Part shown: in pieces, positions 7,534 through 15,853 of the stretch
How the letters are laid out: the number at the start of each line of letters is the position of its first letter
Numbering within the stretch: the first letter of the stretch is position 1
Source of the DNA: Nonomuraea jabiensis
GTDB lineage: Bacteria > Actinomycetota > Actinomycetes > Streptosporangiales > Streptosporangiaceae
NCBI RefSeq assembly: GCF_014204795.1
Contig: NZ_JACHMB010000001.1
Coordinates: forward strand, 6,894,501-6,958,500
Length of the DNA stretch: 64,000 bases
Direction of reading: 5' to 3'
The notes under the pieces: generated by a model
What the model was told of the DNA's origin: nothing
The model's input: only the letters and a program-made list of their open reading frames with translations
Databases searched by the model: none
Position numbers and translations under genes: made by a program

Positions 7534-8648
7534 GCCCAGCGGCCGGCGCCGCGCCCTCGGTGCTCGTCGTCACGAACGACTTCCCGCCCAGGCCGGGCGG
7601 CATCCAGTCGTTCGTGCACGGCCTGGCGCTGCGCACGCCGGGCGTGGTCGTCTACGCGCCCGCCTGGCCGGGCTGCGAGGAGTTCGACGAGCGCCAGCCG
7701 TTCCCGATCGTGCGGCATCCGACACGGCTCATGCTTCCGACCCCGGCCGTCGCCCGCAGGGCGGCGCGGCTGGTGGCCGAGCACGGCGCGCGGACCGTGG
7801 TGTTCGGGGCGGCGGCGCCGCTCGGGCTGCTCGCCCCCCGCCTGCGCCGGGCGGGCGCGCGGCGCGTGGTGATGCTCACCCACGGCCACGAGGCGTCGTG
7901 GGCGAGCGCGCCGGGCTTCCGCGCCGTGCTGCGCAGGATCGGCGAGCACGCCGACGTGGTGACGTACCTGGGCGAGTACACGCGTGGCCGCCTGGTCGCG
8001 GCCGTCCCGCCGGGCAAGCTCGTACGGCTCGCGCCCGGCGTGGACGTCGGCCAGTTCCGTCCCGACGCGCCCAAGGCCGAGCTGGGCCTGGACGGCAGGC
8101 CGGTGGTCGTGTGCGTGTCGCGGCTGGTGCCGAGGAAGGGCCAGGACCAGCTCATCAGGGCCTGGCCCCGGGTGCTGCGGTCGGTGCCGGAGGCGGTGCT
8201 GCTGCTGGTCGGCGGCGGCCCCCATCGCAGGACGCTGGAGCGCCTGGCGGCAGCGTCGTCCGCCGGGCGGGAGTCGATCAGGTTCACCGGCACGGTGCCG
8301 GCCGCGAGCCTGCCCGGCTATTACGCCGCCGCCGACGTGTTCGCGATGCCGTGCCGTACCCGGTGGAAGGGGGTGGACGTGGAGGGGCTCGGGATCGTGT
8401 TCCTGGAGGCGTCCGCCACGGGGCTGCCGGTGGTGGCGGGCGCGTCCGGCGGCGCGCCCGACGCCGTGCGGCCCGGCGAGACGGGGCTGGTCGTGAACGG
8501 CGAGGACCCGGGCGAGGTGGCCCAGGCGATCGTCGAGCTGCTGACCGACCCGGCCAAGGCGCGCAAGATGGGCGCGGGCGGCCGTGACTGGATCGTCCGC
8601 GACTGGGCGTGGGAGCACGTGGCCGCCCGCTTCCGCACTCTCCTCTAG
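7467..8648 (+). CDS. pimB: PimB-like GDP-mannose-dependent mannosyltransferase (GT4)
   Basis: Up to 393 residues from GTG 7467, which overlaps the upstream TGA; five more in-frame GTGs in a 12-bp repeat (to 7527) are alternative starts. Folded sequence begins at PSVLVVTNDFPPRPGG, the GT-B N-terminal motif of PimB/MgtA enzymes. Downstream are THGHE, the donor-domain loop SRLVPRKGQD, and the retaining GT4 EX7E pair Glu306/Glu314 (VEGLGIVFLEAS). PimB adds the second mannose to phosphatidyl-inositol monomannoside at the cytoplasmic face of the membrane. The same family also includes glucuronosyl-diacylglycerol mannosyltransferases, so the acceptor is less sure than the family. Its stop codon interlocks with that of the convergent permease gene. 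Confidence 0.88.
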   Translation: MTREVTRAVTRAVTRAVTSAVTRPAAGAAPSVLVVTNDFPPRPGGIQSFVHGLALRTPGVVVYAPAWPGCEEFDERQPFPIVRHPTRLMLPTPAVARRAARLVAEHGARTVVFGAAAPLGLLAPRLRRAGARRVVMLTHGHEASWASAPGFRAVLRRIGEHADVVTYLGEYTRGRLVAAVPPGKLVRLAPGVDVGQFRPDAPKAELGLDGRPVVVCVSRLVPRKGQDQLIRAWPRVLRSVPEAVLLLVGGGPHRRTLERLAAASSAGRESIRFTGTVPAASLPGYYAAADVFAMPCRTRWKGVDVEGLGIVFLEASATGLPVVAGASGGAPDAVRPGETGLVVNGEDPGEVAQAIVELLTDPAKARKMGAGGRDWIVRDWAWEHVAARFRTLL

Positions 8649-9562
8649 CCTTTGGTGGCCCCCAGCGTCAGACCGGCGACGAACTGCTTGTGCAGGAGCT
8701 GGAAGACGATCAGCGTGGGCAGCGCCACCAGCACCGACCCGGCGGCCAGCAGGTTGTAGTCGGTGAAGAACTGGCCGCGCAGGTTGTTCAGCGCGGAGGT
8801 GACCGGCAGCTTGTCGCCCGACGACATCAGCACCAGCGCCCACAGGAAGTCGTTGTACATCCAGGTGAACTGCAGCGTGGACAGCGCCGCCAGCACCGGA
8901 CGGCACAGCGGGAGCGTCAGCCGCCAGTACCGCTTCCACACCGAGGCCCCGTCCACCAGCGCCGCCTCGGTGATCTCTTCGGGGATCGTGCGCATGAAGT
9001 TCGCCATGACGAACACGCAGAAGCCGAACTGGAAGGCCACGTGGATGAGGATCAGCCCCAGGTAGGAGTCGTAGAGCGACTGCGAGTCCGACAGCCACGC
9101 GGGCAGCGGGACGAGGGTGTAGAGGGTGTAGAGCGGGGTGATGAGGACCTGCGGCGGCAGCAGGTTCCCGGCGGTGAACACGATGAGCAGCGCCCTGCGC
9201 CCGGGAATGCGCAGCCGCGCGATGGCGAAGGCCGTGAACGACGCCAGGAACAGCGTGATCACCACGCCGGGCACGACGATGATCAACGTGTTGAGGTAGT
9301 AGCGGGGCAGCTCTGCCTGGGACCACGCCTGCCCGTAGTAGTCGAGCGTGACGTGCTCGGGCAGCGAGAAGTAGCCCAGGCGGGCGGTCTCCTCGTACGG
9401 GCGCAGCGACGCGTAGACGGCCAGCGCGAGCGGCAGCAGCCACCCGAGGGCCACCAGCGTCAGGAAGGCGTGCAGCAGGATCCGCAGCGGCCGCACCGGA
9501 CGCCGGGACGGCGCGCGCCGCTCCTGGGCCGGGGGAGCGGCGGCCGGGGCCGTGAGCGTCAT
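8645..9562 (-). CDS. Carbohydrate ABC transporter permease (MalG type)
   Basis: 305 residues (MTLTAPAAAPPAQERR). After a cytoplasmic N-terminus there are six predicted membrane helices. The EAA loop reads EEITEAALVDGASVWKRYWRLTLPL (residues about 185-210) and docks the ATPase. It overlaps the MalF-type permease start by four bases and belongs to an operon of binding protein, MalF-like and MalG-like subunits. No ATPase gene is present, so a shared MsiK-type ATPase is probably used, as in other actinomycetes. Its TAG (8645-8647) is offset by one base from the convergent pimB TAG (8646-8648), leaving no space for a terminator. Confidence 0.92.
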   Translation of the reverse strand: MTLTAPAAAPPAQERRAPSRRPVRPLRILLHAFLTLVALGWLLPLALAVYASLRPYEETARLGYFSLPEHVTLDYYGQAWSQAELPRYYLNTLIIVVPGVVITLFLASFTAFAIARLRIPGRRALLIVFTAGNLLPPQVLITPLYTLYTLVPLPAWLSDSQSLYDSYLGLILIHVAFQFGFCVFVMANFMRTIPEEITEAALVDGASVWKRYWRLTLPLCRPVLAALSTLQFTWMYNDFLWALVLMSSGDKLPVTSALNNLRGQFFTDYNLLAAGSVLVALPTLIVFQLLHKQFVAGLTLGATKG

Positions 9563-10431
9563 CGTTCCTCCCTGAACATCTGCGACAGGTAGGTGACGAT
9601 GAACCCCAGCGAGATCACCAGCAGGATCACCGCGATCGCCGAGCCGAACCCGATCCTGCTGGCCTCGCCCACGATGTTCTCGGTGACCAGCACGGACAGC
9701 AGCTCAAGCCCGTTCCTGCCCTTGTTGATGGCGTAGACGATGTCGAAGGCCCGCAGCGCCTCGATCACCGTGATGACCAGCACGATCACGTTGACCGGTC
9801 GCAACGTCGGGAACACCACGCGGAAGAACGCCTGCCGCTCGTCGGCCCCGTCGATGGCCGCCGCCTCCTTCAGCGCCGGATCGACCGCCTTCAGCCCGGC
9901 CAGGTAGATGACCATGACGTAGCCGACGTGCCGCCACCCGGCCGCGACCATGACGACCCAGATGTTGATCGAGCTGTCGCCCAGCCAGTCGACGGTCAGC
10001 CCGGTCACCGCGTTCAGCACGCCGTAGTCGGAGGAGTAGACGAGCTGCGCGATGAAGCCCACGACGGCCAGCGACAGCACGACCGGCATGTAGAGCGCGC
10101 TCTGGTAGACGCGCGACAGCCGCAGCCGCCGGTCCAGCAGCACCGCGCAGAACAGCCCGAACGGCGTCGCGACCAGTCCGAGGAAGCCCAGCCAGAGCAG
10201 GTTGTTGCGGACAGCCGACCAGAACGGCGGATATTCGGCCGCCAGGTCGTGGTAGTTCTGCCCGCCCACCCACTCGATCGGCCCGATGCCGTTCCAGTCG
10301 GTGGCGGAGAGCCCGACGGAGGCCAGCGTGGGCCCCCAGATGAGGCCCACGTTGACGACGATGGCCATCCCCAGCCCGATGACCAGGACGGTCACGTCGC
10401 GGGCGGAGTAGCGGCGGGTTTTGATCGCCAT
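9559..10431 (-). CDS. Carbohydrate ABC transporter permease (MalF type)
   Basis: 290 residues from the ATG at 10429-10431 (MAIKTRRYSARDVTVLV). The open frame extends far upstream, but that part is antisense to the binding-protein gene and has no meaning. Six membrane helices are predicted, with an EAA motif at DPALKEAAAIDGADERQAFF (about 195-214). The start overlaps the upstream stop in TGATG, indicating coupled translation with the binding protein. With its MalG-like partner it forms the membrane channel of a sugar importer; the sugar cannot be read from sequence. Confidence 0.92.
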   Translation of the reverse strand: MAIKTRRYSARDVTVLVIGLGMAIVVNVGLIWGPTLASVGLSATDWNGIGPIEWVGGQNYHDLAAEYPPFWSAVRNNLLWLGFLGLVATPFGLFCAVLLDRRLRLSRVYQSALYMPVVLSLAVVGFIAQLVYSSDYGVLNAVTGLTVDWLGDSSINIWVVMVAAGWRHVGYVMVIYLAGLKAVDPALKEAAAIDGADERQAFFRVVFPTLRPVNVIVLVITVIEALRAFDIVYAINKGRNGLELLSVLVTENIVGEASRIGFGSAIAVILLVISLGFIVTYLSQMFREER

Positions 10432-11717
10432 CAGCGGAAGATGTTGGCCTTCTGCTTCTCGATGCTCGCCAGCAGGGAGTCGATCTCGCCGGGCTTGCTC
10501 ACGAACGACTGCAGCGACGGGATCATCACGGTGGAGGCGAAGTCCGGCCGCGTGTCGCGGTCGAGGAACTGCGCGATGTGGGTGGCCTTCGACACCAGCT
10601 CGGCGCCGCGCTTCTGCAGGGCGCTGTAGCCGGAGGTGTCGGCCTTGGAGCTGGCGGCCAGCGTGCCCGGGTCCAGCTTGGTGGCGATGTTCTGCGAGGA
10701 GGCCTGGGCGAGGTGCTTGAGCAGCGCCTTGGCGCCCTCCACGTTCTTGGCCTTGGCGGAGATCATGTAGCCGTCGATGGGCGCGTCGATCGAGTCGGTC
10801 CCGTACGCGGGGTTGATCTCGGGGAAGGTGAAGAAGTCGATGTCCGCGCGGTCGGCCTCGGGGAACTGCTGGGCGACGAACATCCCCAGGAGGTACATCC
10901 CGGTCTTCTTCTGCGCCAGCGACTGCGCGGCCTCCTGCCAGGTGCGGCCGAGCGCGGCCGGCTGGTGGTACTCCATCAGCCCCCGCCAGGTGTCGAAGAC
11001 CTGCTTGACCTTCGGGTCGGTCCACGACTCCTTGCCGCTCATGAGCGAGACGTGGAAGTCGTAGCCGTTGATCCGCATGTTGAGGATGTCGAACGTGCCC
11101 ATCGCCGGCCAGCCGTCCTTGTCGGCGAACGCGATCGGGATCAGCCCGTCGGCCTTCATCTTTTTGGCCAGCGCGGTGAACTCGTCCAGCGTGGCCGGCG
11201 GCTGGTATCCCTTCTCCTGCCAGACGCTCTTGCGGTAGAAGACCGCCCAGGGGTAGTACGTGGCCGGCACGAAGTACTGCTTGCCGTCGGTCCCGGTCGA
11301 CTGGTCCTTGAACGCCTGCGTGTAGTCGCCGCCGATCTCCCGCCACACGTCCGAGACGTCGGTCGCCAGCCCCTGCGCGGCGAAGAACTGCATCCGGTAG
11401 CCCGCGAACCAGGTGAACACGTCCTCGGGCGTGCCGCGCAGGTAGCGGTTGATGTTCTCCTGGAACGTGTTGTGGTCCACCGTGTTGATCTTGACCGTGG
11501 CCTGTGTGAAGGCCTTGACCTGGGTCTCCAGGGACTTCTTCGGGATCTCGTCGGAGGCGTTGGAGCCGATCGTGACCGTTCCGAGGTTGCCGGCGGACCT
11601 GCCGCCGGTGGGGGCGGGGGAGTCGCCGGAGCCGCAGCCGACGAGGGCGGCGGGCACGCCGAGCGCGGCGGCTCCGAGCAGGAGACTGCGGCGGGAGATC
11701 GGCAGACGTTGGTCCAT
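10431..11717 (-). CDS. Extracellular sugar-binding lipoprotein of ABC importer
   Basis: 428 residues (MDQRLPISRRSLLLGAAALG). The N-terminus combines a twin-arginine motif (SRRSLLLG) with a lipobox ending LVGC near Cys28, so the protein is probably exported folded and lipid-anchored. The rest is a family-1 solute-binding protein with segments such as WYGYR-like FTWFAGYRMQ, WKSVWQEKG-like YRKSVWQEKGY and GKQYFVPATYYPW. It captures the sugar for the two permeases encoded downstream. The divergent DeoR gene 211 bp away is the likely local regulator. A strong -35 TTGACA lies between two direct repeats upstream. Confidence 0.9.
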   Translation of the reverse strand: MDQRLPISRRSLLLGAAALGVPAALVGCGSGDSPAPTGGRSAGNLGTVTIGSNASDEIPKKSLETQVKAFTQATVKINTVDHNTFQENINRYLRGTPEDVFTWFAGYRMQFFAAQGLATDVSDVWREIGGDYTQAFKDQSTGTDGKQYFVPATYYPWAVFYRKSVWQEKGYQPPATLDEFTALAKKMKADGLIPIAFADKDGWPAMGTFDILNMRINGYDFHVSLMSGKESWTDPKVKQVFDTWRGLMEYHQPAALGRTWQEAAQSLAQKKTGMYLLGMFVAQQFPEADRADIDFFTFPEINPAYGTDSIDAPIDGYMISAKAKNVEGAKALLKHLAQASSQNIATKLDPGTLAASSKADTSGYSALQKRGAELVSKATHIAQFLDRDTRPDFASTVMIPSLQSFVSKPGEIDSLLASIEKQKANIFR

Positions 11718-11786
11718 GATGGGTTCCTCCTAGCCGGACCCTTCAAATCCCCCCGACTTCACTCACCTTTATTCAGCGAAAACCCA

Positions 11787-11813
11787 ACATTTCCGATTGT
11801 CAACGCACATTTC
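11787..11813 (-). promoter_or_regulatory. Promoter with flanking direct repeats, candidate DeoR operator
   Basis: On the minus strand a perfect TTGACA (11798-11803) lies between two copies of GAAATGT (11787-11793 and 11807-11813), spaced 20 bp or two helical turns. The element lies between the sugar-transporter operon and the divergent DeoR gene. Repressor binding here would block RNA polymerase; assignment to this DeoR protein is inferred. Confidence 0.45.
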
Positions 11814-11928
11814 TATGACCTTGCCCTGCGGCCACGCCGTGTCATGATGCGATCGAACGGTAGGTGACCTGCGGCAGGCCGCCGCACGCGGCCCGCCGTG
11901 TCGGAACCTGTTGGGATCTGGTGATGCG

Positions 11929-12726
11929 ATGCTCGCCCAGCAGCGTCAGCAGGCGATCGTGGAGCTCGTCAGGCAGAACGGCGGCGTCCGCGTGGTCGAG
12001 CTGGTCCGCGCGTTCGGCGTCTCCGACATCACCATCCGCCGCGACCTGGAGCTGCTGGCCGGGCGCGGCCTGCTGGCCAAGGTGCACGGCGGCGCCACCA
12101 GCGTCGGCTCCACGGACGAGCCGGGCTTCGCGGTCAAATCGGTGCGCCAGGAGGGGGAGAAGCGGGCCATCGCCCGCCGTGCCGCCGCCCTCGTACGGCC
12201 CGGCACCACCGTGGCGCTCTCGGCCGGCACCACCACCTGGACGCTCGCCCGCCGCCTGGCCGCCGTCCCGGCCCTGACCGTCGTGACGAACTCGGTGCGC
12301 GTCGCCGAGGTCTTCCGCCACGCCGGCAGGGGCGACCAGACGGTCGTGCTCACCGGCGGCGTGCGCACCCCGTCGGACGCCCTGGTCGGCCCGGTGGCGG
12401 TGGCCGCGATCCGCCGCCTCAACGTGGACCTGCTGTTCCTCGGCGTGCACGGCATGACCGTCAGGGCCGGCTTCACCACCCCGAACATGATGGAGGCGGA
12501 GACCGACCGCGCCCTGGTGGAGGCGGCGAGCCGGCTCGTCGTGCCCGCCGACCACACCAAGTGGGGCACGGTGGGCATCAGCACCATCGCCGCGCTGCGC
12601 GAGGCGGACGTGCTCGTCAGCGACTCAGGGCTGCCGCAGCCGGCCAGGCAGGCGCTGGCCGGGCACGTGGGCGAGCTCCTCATCGCCGAGGAGCCCGGCC
12701 CGGCCGGTCCCTTCGACGGTGCGTGA
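11929..12726 (+). CDS. DeoR-family transcriptional regulator
   Basis: 265 residues from ATG 11929 (MLAQQRQQAIVELVRQ), the usual DeoR N-terminus; an upstream TTG (11911) is less likely. Residues 6-57 are the winged helix-turn-helix, with VSDITIRRDLELL as recognition helix and the LAKVHGGA signature. Residues about 75-245 form the phospho-sugar sensor domain (GEKRAIARRAA, SAGTTTW, VVTNS, GGVRTPSDALVGP). DeoR proteins usually repress neighbouring sugar genes until a sugar phosphate binds. The divergent ABC importer is the obvious target. It ends four bases before the convergent acyl-CoA synthetase stop. Confidence 0.92.
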   Translation: MLAQQRQQAIVELVRQNGGVRVVELVRAFGVSDITIRRDLELLAGRGLLAKVHGGATSVGSTDEPGFAVKSVRQEGEKRAIARRAAALVRPGTTVALSAGTTTWTLARRLAAVPALTVVTNSVRVAEVFRHAGRGDQTVVLTGGVRTPSDALVGPVAVAAIRRLNVDLLFLGVHGMTVRAGFTTPNMMEAETDRALVEAASRLVVPADHTKWGTVGISTIAALREADVLVSDSGLPQPARQALAGHVGELLIAEEPGPAGPFDGA

Positions 12727-12730
12727 GCCC

Positions 12731-14479
12731 TCAGTGCCTGCCGTCGTAGAGCTCGTCGATCTCCTTGGCGAAGTCGCGCAGGACGAGGTTGCGCTTGACC
12801 TTGAGCGTGGGCGTCAGGTGCCCGCTGTCCTCGGTGATGTCCCGCTCCAGGATCGTGAACTTCTTGACCTGCTCGGCCTTCGACACCAGCAGGTTGGCCC
12901 GGTCCACCGCCTCCTGGACCTGCGCCAGCACCGCCGGGTCCGTACGCAGCGCGGCGGGGGAGGCCCCGTCGGGCAGCGCCTCGGGGTCGAGGGTGATCAG
13001 GGCGGCGACGAAGGGCCGGCCGTCGCCGACGATCATGGCCTGGGAGATCAGCGGGTGGGCGCGCAGCGCGTCCTCGATCGGGCCGGGGGCGACGTTCTTG
13101 CCTGCCGCCGTCACCAGGATCTCCTTCTTGCGGCCGGTGATCCGCAGGTAGCCGTCGGCGTCCAGCTCGCCGATGTCGCCGGTGTGGAACCAGCCCTCGG
13201 CGTCGATCACCTCGGCGGTGGCCTCGTCGTTCTTCCAGTAGCCGGGGAAGACGTTGCGGCCCTTGGCCAGGATCTCCCCGTCGTCGGCGATGCGCAGGCT
13301 CACGCCGGGCAGCGGCTTGCCGACCGTGCCGATCTTGTTGCCGTACGGCATGTTGACCGTGCACGGCCCCGTGGTCTCGGTCAGGCCGTACCCCTCGAAG
13401 ACCTCGATGCCGACGCCCCTGAAGAAGTGGCCGAGGCGCTCGCCCAGGGCGCCGCCGCCGGAGACCGCCGCCGACAGGCGGCCGCCCGTGGCCGCGCGGA
13501 TCTTGGCGTACACCAGCCGGTCGAACAGCAGGTGCTTCAGGCGGAGCCCGAGCGGCGCGCCGGCGGCGGAGGCGCGGCTGGAGGCCGTCGCCACGTCGGC
13601 GGCGCGGGCGAAGATCTTGCCCTTGCCGCCCGAGATGGCCTTCTGCTCGGCGCCGTTGTAGACCTTCTCGAACACGCGGGGCACGCCCAGCAGGAACGTG
13701 GGCTTGAAGTCCTGCAGGTCGGGGGCGACGTTCTTCATGTTGGGAGTGTGCGCGATGACCGCGCCCGCCTCGATCAGCACCACCTGGATGATGCGGGCGA
13801 GGATGTGCGCCAGCGGCAGGAACAGCAGGGCCGCCGGGTCCTTGGTGGCGAACAGCGGCTCCAGCGGGCCGCGCAGCACGTTGCGGGCGGTGAAGAGCAG
13901 GTTGTCGTGGGTGATGCGGCAGCCCTTGGGGCGGCCGGTGGTGCCCGAGGTGTAGACGACCGTGGCGAGGTCGGCGATGCCCACCCGCTCGCGCCGCTCG
14001 GCCACGTCGGCGTCGGAGACCTCACCCGGCTCCAGGGCGCCGTCCACCCGCCAGACCGGCTTCAGCTCGGGCGCGGCCTCCCTGACGGTCTCCTCGTGCT
14101 CGTCCAGCTCGACGAACACGGCTTTCGCCTCGCTGTCGGTCAGGATCCACCTGACCTGCTCGACCGAGGACGTCTCGTAGATCGGCACGGTGACCGCCCC
14201 GACCGTCCAGATGGCGTAGTCGACCAGCGTCCACTCGTAGCGGGTGCGCGACATCAGCGCGACCCGGTCGCCGTGCGAGATCCCCGCCGCGATCAGCCCC
14301 TTGGCCACCTCGACCACCTGGTCGCGGAACTCGGAGGCGGTGACCACGGGCCAGCCCGAGCCGGTCTTGCGGCGCATGATCACGGCGCCCGGCTCCTGCT
14401 CGGCCCGCCTGAACACGGTGTCGGCCAGGCCGGCGGAGGAAGGCACATCGACCAGGACGGGAACGCTGTACTCGCGCAA
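12731..14479 (-). CDS. Long-chain fatty-acid-CoA ligase (AMP-forming, FadD15-like)
   Basis: 582 residues. The start is TTG (14477-14479), eight bases after GAGGAG, and gives MREYSVPVLVDVPSSAGL. The AMP-binding P-loop VVYTSGTTGRPKG lies at about residue 180. The acyl-site motif YGLTET(TGP) and the adenylate motif WFHTGDIGELDADGYL follow, with the C-terminal lysine segment VKRNLVLRDFAKEID. The enzyme activates long-chain fatty acids with ATP and CoA for degradation or lipid synthesis. It is transcribed away from the metallophosphoesterase gene and is probably monocistronic. Confidence 0.94.
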   Translation of the reverse strand: MREYSVPVLVDVPSSAGLADTVFRRAEQEPGAVIMRRKTGSGWPVVTASEFRDQVVEVAKGLIAAGISHGDRVALMSRTRYEWTLVDYAIWTVGAVTVPIYETSSVEQVRWILTDSEAKAVFVELDEHEETVREAAPELKPVWRVDGALEPGEVSDADVAERRERVGIADLATVVYTSGTTGRPKGCRITHDNLLFTARNVLRGPLEPLFATKDPAALLFLPLAHILARIIQVVLIEAGAVIAHTPNMKNVAPDLQDFKPTFLLGVPRVFEKVYNGAEQKAISGGKGKIFARAADVATASSRASAAGAPLGLRLKHLLFDRLVYAKIRAATGGRLSAAVSGGGALGERLGHFFRGVGIEVFEGYGLTETTGPCTVNMPYGNKIGTVGKPLPGVSLRIADDGEILAKGRNVFPGYWKNDEATAEVIDAEGWFHTGDIGELDADGYLRITGRKKEILVTAAGKNVAPGPIEDALRAHPLISQAMIVGDGRPFVAALITLDPEALPDGASPAALRTDPAVLAQVQEAVDRANLLVSKAEQVKKFTILERDITEDSGHLTPTLKVKRNLVLRDFAKEIDELYDGRH

Positions 14480-14570
14480 CGGATCAACTCCTCTTCGGGG
14501 ACCGCCTGGACGTTACCGCGTCAAGTTACGGGCGGGTAGTGTCACAGCTCACGCTAGCAGCCGGCCTCAG

Positions 14571-14576
14571 TAGGAT
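14571..14576 (+). promoter_or_regulatory. -10 element of a leaderless transcript (TAGGAT)
   Basis: TAGGAT is followed by six bases and then the ATG at 14583; there is no Shine-Dalgarno sequence. Confidence 0.6.
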
Positions 14577-14582
14577 TTGCCC

Positions 14583-15350
14583 ATGAGGGTCCATGTCGTC
14601 AGCGATGTCCATGGCAGGGCCGACGCATTGGCCAGGGCGGGCGACGGGGCGGACGCGCTGGTCTGCCTGGGCGACCTGATCCTCTACATCGACTACGACG
14701 ACCACGCGCAGGGCATCTTCCCCGAGCTGTTCGGCGCCGAGCGGGCCGCCGAGTTCATCGCGCTGCGCACGGCCAAGCGGTTCGACGAGGCCAGGGCCAT
14801 GGCGGCGAGCCTGTGGGCCACGCTCGGCGGCGACCCACGCGAGCACATCGAACGCCGCGTGCGCTCCCAATACGAGACCCTCTTCGCCGCCATGCCCACC
14901 CCGACCTACCTCACCTACGGCAACGTGGACCTGCCGCACCTGTGGGCCGACTATCTGCGGCCGGGCCTCCAGGTGCTCGACGGGGAGGTTGCGGAGATCG
15001 GCGGCCTGCGGTTCGGGTTCGTGGGCGGCGGGCTGCAGACGCCCTACCGCACGCCGTACGAGATCAGCGACGAGGAGTACGCGGCCAAGGTCGAGGCGGT
15101 CGGCGAGGTGGACGTGCTGTGCTGTCACATCCCGCCGGCCGTGCCGGAGCTCCTCTACGACGTGGTGGCCAGGCGGTTCGAGCGCGGCAGCGAGGCCACC
15201 TTGGAGGCCATCCGGCGGACCCAGCCGCGCTACGCGCTCTTCGGCCACGTCCACCAACCGCTCTACGCGCGCACCCGCATCGGGCGCACCGAATGCGTGA
15301 ACGTGGGCCACTTCCGGGGAAAGGGCGTGCCTTTCGTCCTCGAATGGTGA
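14583..15350 (+). CDS. Calcineurin-like metallophosphoesterase
   Basis: 255 residues from ATG 14583 (MRVHVVSDVHGRADAL); the leaderless -10 at 14571 supports this start over the TTG six bases upstream. The five metal-binding blocks are all present: DVHG (9-12), GDL (about 32), GNVD (about 117), CHIPP (about 181) and GHVHQP (about 221). An extended insertion between the second and third blocks (YDDHAQGIFPELFG) is not part of the catalytic core. Related proteins hydrolyse phosphodiesters or phosphomonoesters; the substrate is unknown. It heads the block of SRPBCC, ArsA, glucokinase and EEP genes, which each show their own start signals. Confidence 0.85.
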   Translation: MRVHVVSDVHGRADALARAGDGADALVCLGDLILYIDYDDHAQGIFPELFGAERAAEFIALRTAKRFDEARAMAASLWATLGGDPREHIERRVRSQYETLFAAMPTPTYLTYGNVDLPHLWADYLRPGLQVLDGEVAEIGGLRFGFVGGGLQTPYRTPYEISDEEYAAKVEAVGEVDVLCCHIPPAVPELLYDVVARRFERGSEATLEAIRRTQPRYALFGHVHQPLYARTRIGRTECVNVGHFRGKGVPFVLEW

Positions 15351-15405
15351 CCCGGCCTGCGGTGGGCCGCGCCGGGCGATCCACCGCAAGGAGCGGATTC
15401 TGCAT

Positions 15406-15411
15406 TACGGT
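15406..15411 (+). promoter_or_regulatory. -10 element of a leaderless transcript (TACGGT)
   Basis: TACGGT ends six bases before the ATG at 15418, without a ribosome-binding site. Confidence 0.55.
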
Positions 15412-15417
15412 GGTCGC

Positions 15418-15852
15418 ATGGCTGATCGCACCACTTCGAGCACCACCATCAGCGCAGGCCGGCCCGAGGTCATGGCGGTCATCGCCGACTTCCCCTCGTA
15501 CCCCGACTGGGCCGGGCAGGTCAAGAGCGCCGAGGTCCTCACCACCGACGGCCAGGGCAGGCCGGAGACGGTGCGCTTCGTCCTTGACGCCGGGATGATC
15601 AGTGACACCTACACCCTCGGCTACACCTGGCAGGACGACCACGTGAGCTGGCAGGTGGTCGAGCCCGGCAAGATGGTCTCCGACCTGCGGGGGAGTTACC
15701 GGCTCGCCGACACGGGCAGGGGCACGGACGTGACGTACGAGCTCACGGTCGATCTGAGCGTGCCCATGATCGGCATGATCAGGCGCAAGGCCGAGAAGGT
15801 GATCGTGGACACCGCCCTCAAGGGCCTCAAGAAGCGCGTCGAAGGCAGCTGA
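15418..15852 (+). CDS. SRPBCC (polyketide cyclase/START-like) family protein
   Basis: 144 residues. The pattern STTISAGRPEVMAVIADFPSYPDW, then WQVVEPGKMVSDLRGSYRL and a C-terminal amphipathic helix (KAEKVIVDTALKGLKKRVE), is that of helix-grip SRPBCC proteins, which enclose a hydrophobic ligand. The stop overlaps the start region of the ArsA gene (one base between TGA and TTG), so the two are coupled. In actinobacteria this SRPBCC-ArsA pairing is common. The ligand is unknown, and a lipid or membrane-protein role is only inferred. Confidence 0.85.
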   Translation: MADRTTSSTTISAGRPEVMAVIADFPSYPDWAGQVKSAEVLTTDGQGRPETVRFVLDAGMISDTYTLGYTWQDDHVSWQVVEPGKMVSDLRGSYRLADTGRGTDVTYELTVDLSVPMIGMIRRKAEKVIVDTALKGLKKRVEGS

Positions 15853-15853
15853 G

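Noticed and set aside
7389-9443. 684-codon minus-strand frame over pimB and the permease
   Set aside because: It runs opposite to PimB and in a shifted frame over MalG; composition is low complexity and there are no domains.
9559-11346. 595-codon reading of the MalF-type permease
   Set aside because: Its first half is out of frame with the binding protein; the ATG at 10431 overlaps the binding-protein stop and gives a normal-length permease.
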